Part shown: positions 62,491 to 64,000 of the stretch, one piece after another
Numbering within the stretch: position 1 is the stretch's first letter
How the letters are laid out: every line of letters begins with the position of its first letter
NCBI GenBank assembly: GCA_902776435.1
Contig: CACYQB010000011.1
Coordinates: 310,001-374,000, forward strand
Direction: 5' to 3'
Origin: an uncultured Bacteroidales bacterium
Lineage (GTDB): Bacteria > Bacteroidota > Bacteroidia > Bacteroidales > Muribaculaceae
DNA: 64,000 nucleotides
Made by a program: the position numbers and the translations under genes
The notes under the pieces: model-generated
The model's database searches: none
Told to the model about the DNA's origin: nothing
What the model saw: only the letters and a program-made list of their open reading frames with translations

Positions 62491-64000
62491 TCAGAACTTC
62501 AAGAGAAGAGACTTGTTAGCCAGCATCCTGAGATTTGAAGTACTCTCACCAGCGAGCAGCTTGTCGATCAGAGCGGTAACGTCAGCAATCGTCACATCGC
62601 CACTCTCATTAACATCGGCACAGATCTGGCAACCAGTGCCGTTATCAGACAGCAGCAAGTCGATCAGAGCAGTAACGTCAGCGATAGTAACGTCACCACT
62701 GTGGTTAACATCACCCAACTCATAGCCGTGGCCATTCTCGAACAAGGTTACCTCCTCGATGTTACTCCAGTTGCTCTCGGTACCATCGATGTAGAGCGCC
62801 TTAACCCTGTAGAGGAAGGTACCTCCAGCGGCGAGGCCGGTAACGGTGTAGAACTTGTCGGTAATACCAGTGATCAGGCGGCCGTTCTCATCGCCAGTCT
62901 CCTGTGCCATGCGCATGGTGTTGATTGCATTCAGGTCACCAGCATAGATCTTGATGTCCTCAATAGCAAAGAGATTCTCAACACCTTCAAAGACGATCTG
63001 GTCACTCGCTGCTACATCAAGCACGATAGTATAGGTAGTGAAGTCATCGGTAGCAAGAGTGATTTCCTGTGAACCAGCGCTGGTCTTTACACGCATGGTG
63101 CCAGTGCCATAGTTGCTTGCGTAGTAGGAATAAGCGCTCATCACTACAGTCACCTTGTCATAACCAGTAAAGTCATAAGTCTTAGAAGTGATACCACAGG
63201 TGTTATTGCTCAGATAACCCGAAATAATGAATCCATCGTTTACCCACAGACCAATCTGTGCAGTCCAACCAGTGGGCAGATAAGAGCTAGCCGAATTGAC
63301 AACGTTAGTCAAATAGCCATCACCGTCCTCAGCGGCAGCCAGGTTGGTGAAGTCGGCATCCTCAAGCAGGACGGGATCGGGAACATCGGGAGTCTCGGGC
63401 TTGGGAGTTACCTCAAGGGTGTAGCTCTCCACGTTCTCAGCGGGTGTGCCATGGGTCCAGTCAGCACGGAATTGAGTCAGGTTGATGTATTCCTCGATAG
63501 CAGGCTGCATGATGGGAGTTTCCTTCTGCAGGGTGCTCTCGTTGAGGGTTACTTCGTTAACGTTACTCTTGGCAATATCGCCATTAGCGTAGTTAGCTAC
63601 AACATAGAAGTTGAAAGTACCACCCTCGGTGAGGCCGGTAACGGTGTAGCTCTTGTCGGTGATACCGGTAATAATACGATAAGTATCATCGCCAGTTTCA
63701 GTGGACTTGAGCTGACGAGTGGTGAGGTCACCAGCATAAACCTTCATGTACCTCAAGTCAGGCATACCACTGGAGGTGAGCTTCACGTAGTCGCTGTTGG
63801 CACAATCCAGAACGAAGGTGTACCAAGTAAATGAGCTGTTAGACGGAACAGTCTGGGTTTCTGTATCAACACTAGTAGCCACGGTAAGGGTATTGTCGCC
63901 CTGATAAGGATTAGAATAAACCATCACAGTCACCTTGTCATAGCCAGTGAGGTCATAGGTCTTGCTCTGCACATAGCCATCAGTGCTCAGGTAGCATGAG
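62491..64000 (-). CDS. Secreted repeat protein with C-terminal dockerin, N-terminus beyond window
   Basis: The frame is open through base 64000, so only the C-terminal 503 residues are present. Two related beta-domains (SKTYDLTGYDKVTVMVYSN and SKTYDFTGYDKVTVVMSAYS) are separated by Fn3-like segments (ADWTHGTPAENVESYTLEV, as in the C10 protease). It ends in a dockerin-like pair of loops (GDVNHSGDVTIADVTALIDL and DVNESGDVTIADVTALIDK). No enzymatic motif is visible in the part seen; it may be another C10 protease or a glycan-active protein. Confidence 0.8.
   Translation of the reverse strand, partial: SCYLSTDGYVQSKTYDLTGYDKVTVMVYSNPYQGDNTLTVATSVDTETQTVPSNSSFTWYTFVLDCANSDYVKLTSSGMPDLRYMKVYAGDLTTRQLKSTETGDDTYRIITGITDKSYTVTGLTEGGTFNFYVVANYANGDIAKSNVNEVTLNESTLQKETPIMQPAIEEYINLTQFRADWTHGTPAENVESYTLEVTPKPETPDVPDPVLLEDADFTNLAAAEDGDGYLTNVVNSASSYLPTGWTAQIGLWVNDGFIISGYLSNNTCGITSKTYDFTGYDKVTVVMSAYSYYASNYGTGTMRVKTSAGSQEITLATDDFTTYTIVLDVAASDQIVFEGVENLFAIEDIKIYAGDLNAINTMRMAQETGDENGRLITGITDKFYTVTGLAAGGTFLYRVKALYIDGTESNWSNIEEVTLFENGHGYELGDVNHSGDVTIADVTALIDLLLSDNGTGCQICADVNESGDVTIADVTALIDKLLAGESTSNLRMLANKSLLLKF

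Overview
The window comes from a member of the Bacteroidales, probably Muribaculaceae or Prevotellaceae. Promoters carry the Bacteroidetes -7 box TAnnTTTG, sometimes with TTTG about 19-20 bases upstream, and Shine-Dalgarno sequences are mostly absent. Families typical of the order are present: DUF3871, VirE-N/BT4734-like proteins, PPi-dependent phosphofructokinase, an HU-LysM fusion and C10 proteases with dockerins. I cannot name a species.

Bases 1 to about 36,800 are an AT-rich accessory island, open at its left end. From left to right it holds: a UvrD-like helicase fragment with AbiH; a small HTH cluster; an OLD-like ATPase/TOPRIM protein; an orphan 447-aa gene; a compact leftward operon (14286 to 7952) with two tiny ORFs, DUF3871, an ERF annealing protein, a PD-(D/E)XK exonuclease, several small unknowns, a serine recombinase and an Api92-like protein; a nuclease/C39-like protease pair; a very large KAP-type NTPase with a two-TM Asp-Pro-Glu-Thr repeat protein; a DUF234-type ATPase flanked by duplicated promoter/operator blocks; a two-gene ABC-ATPase/TOPRIM-like pair; a maintenance block (ParB-like protein, SF2 helicase, VirE-like primase-related protein, PUR-like protein) preceded by iteron-like repeats; and two tandem tyrosine recombinases, the left one carrying about 570 extra residues. 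No conjugation or virion genes are visible, so this looks like a mobilisable or phage-satellite-like integrated element with anti-phage cargo.

From about 36,860 to the end the DNA is more GC-rich core chromosome: an excellent sigma-54-type promoter just outside the element; maltose acetyltransferase; rpmH; efp; a SPOR lipoprotein and phosphodiesterase; riboflavin synthase; pfp; a dTDP-3-amino-sugar operon (rfbA, two FdtA-like isomerases, FdtB-like aminotransferase); the HU-LysM protein and an HU protein; a D-2-hydroxyacid dehydrogenase; a PAS protein; a DUF3791/DUF3990 toxin-antitoxin-like set; a rightward run of glnS, a Sua5/TsaC-like gene, a WcaJ-like glycosylphosphotransferase, a ClC channel, a PAP2 protein and fmt; and two dockerin-bearing secreted proteins, one a C10 protease and one cut by the window end.

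The best candidates for undescribed biology are the KAP NTPase/DPET-repeat membrane pair (17630-23101), the nuclease/C39 protease pair (14456-16357), the repeat-flanked ATPase with its duplicated operator (23525-25173), the two VirE-like gene scars bracketing this cargo, and the recombinase with the large new C-terminal region. All functions are inferred from sequence motifs by eye; no searches were run.
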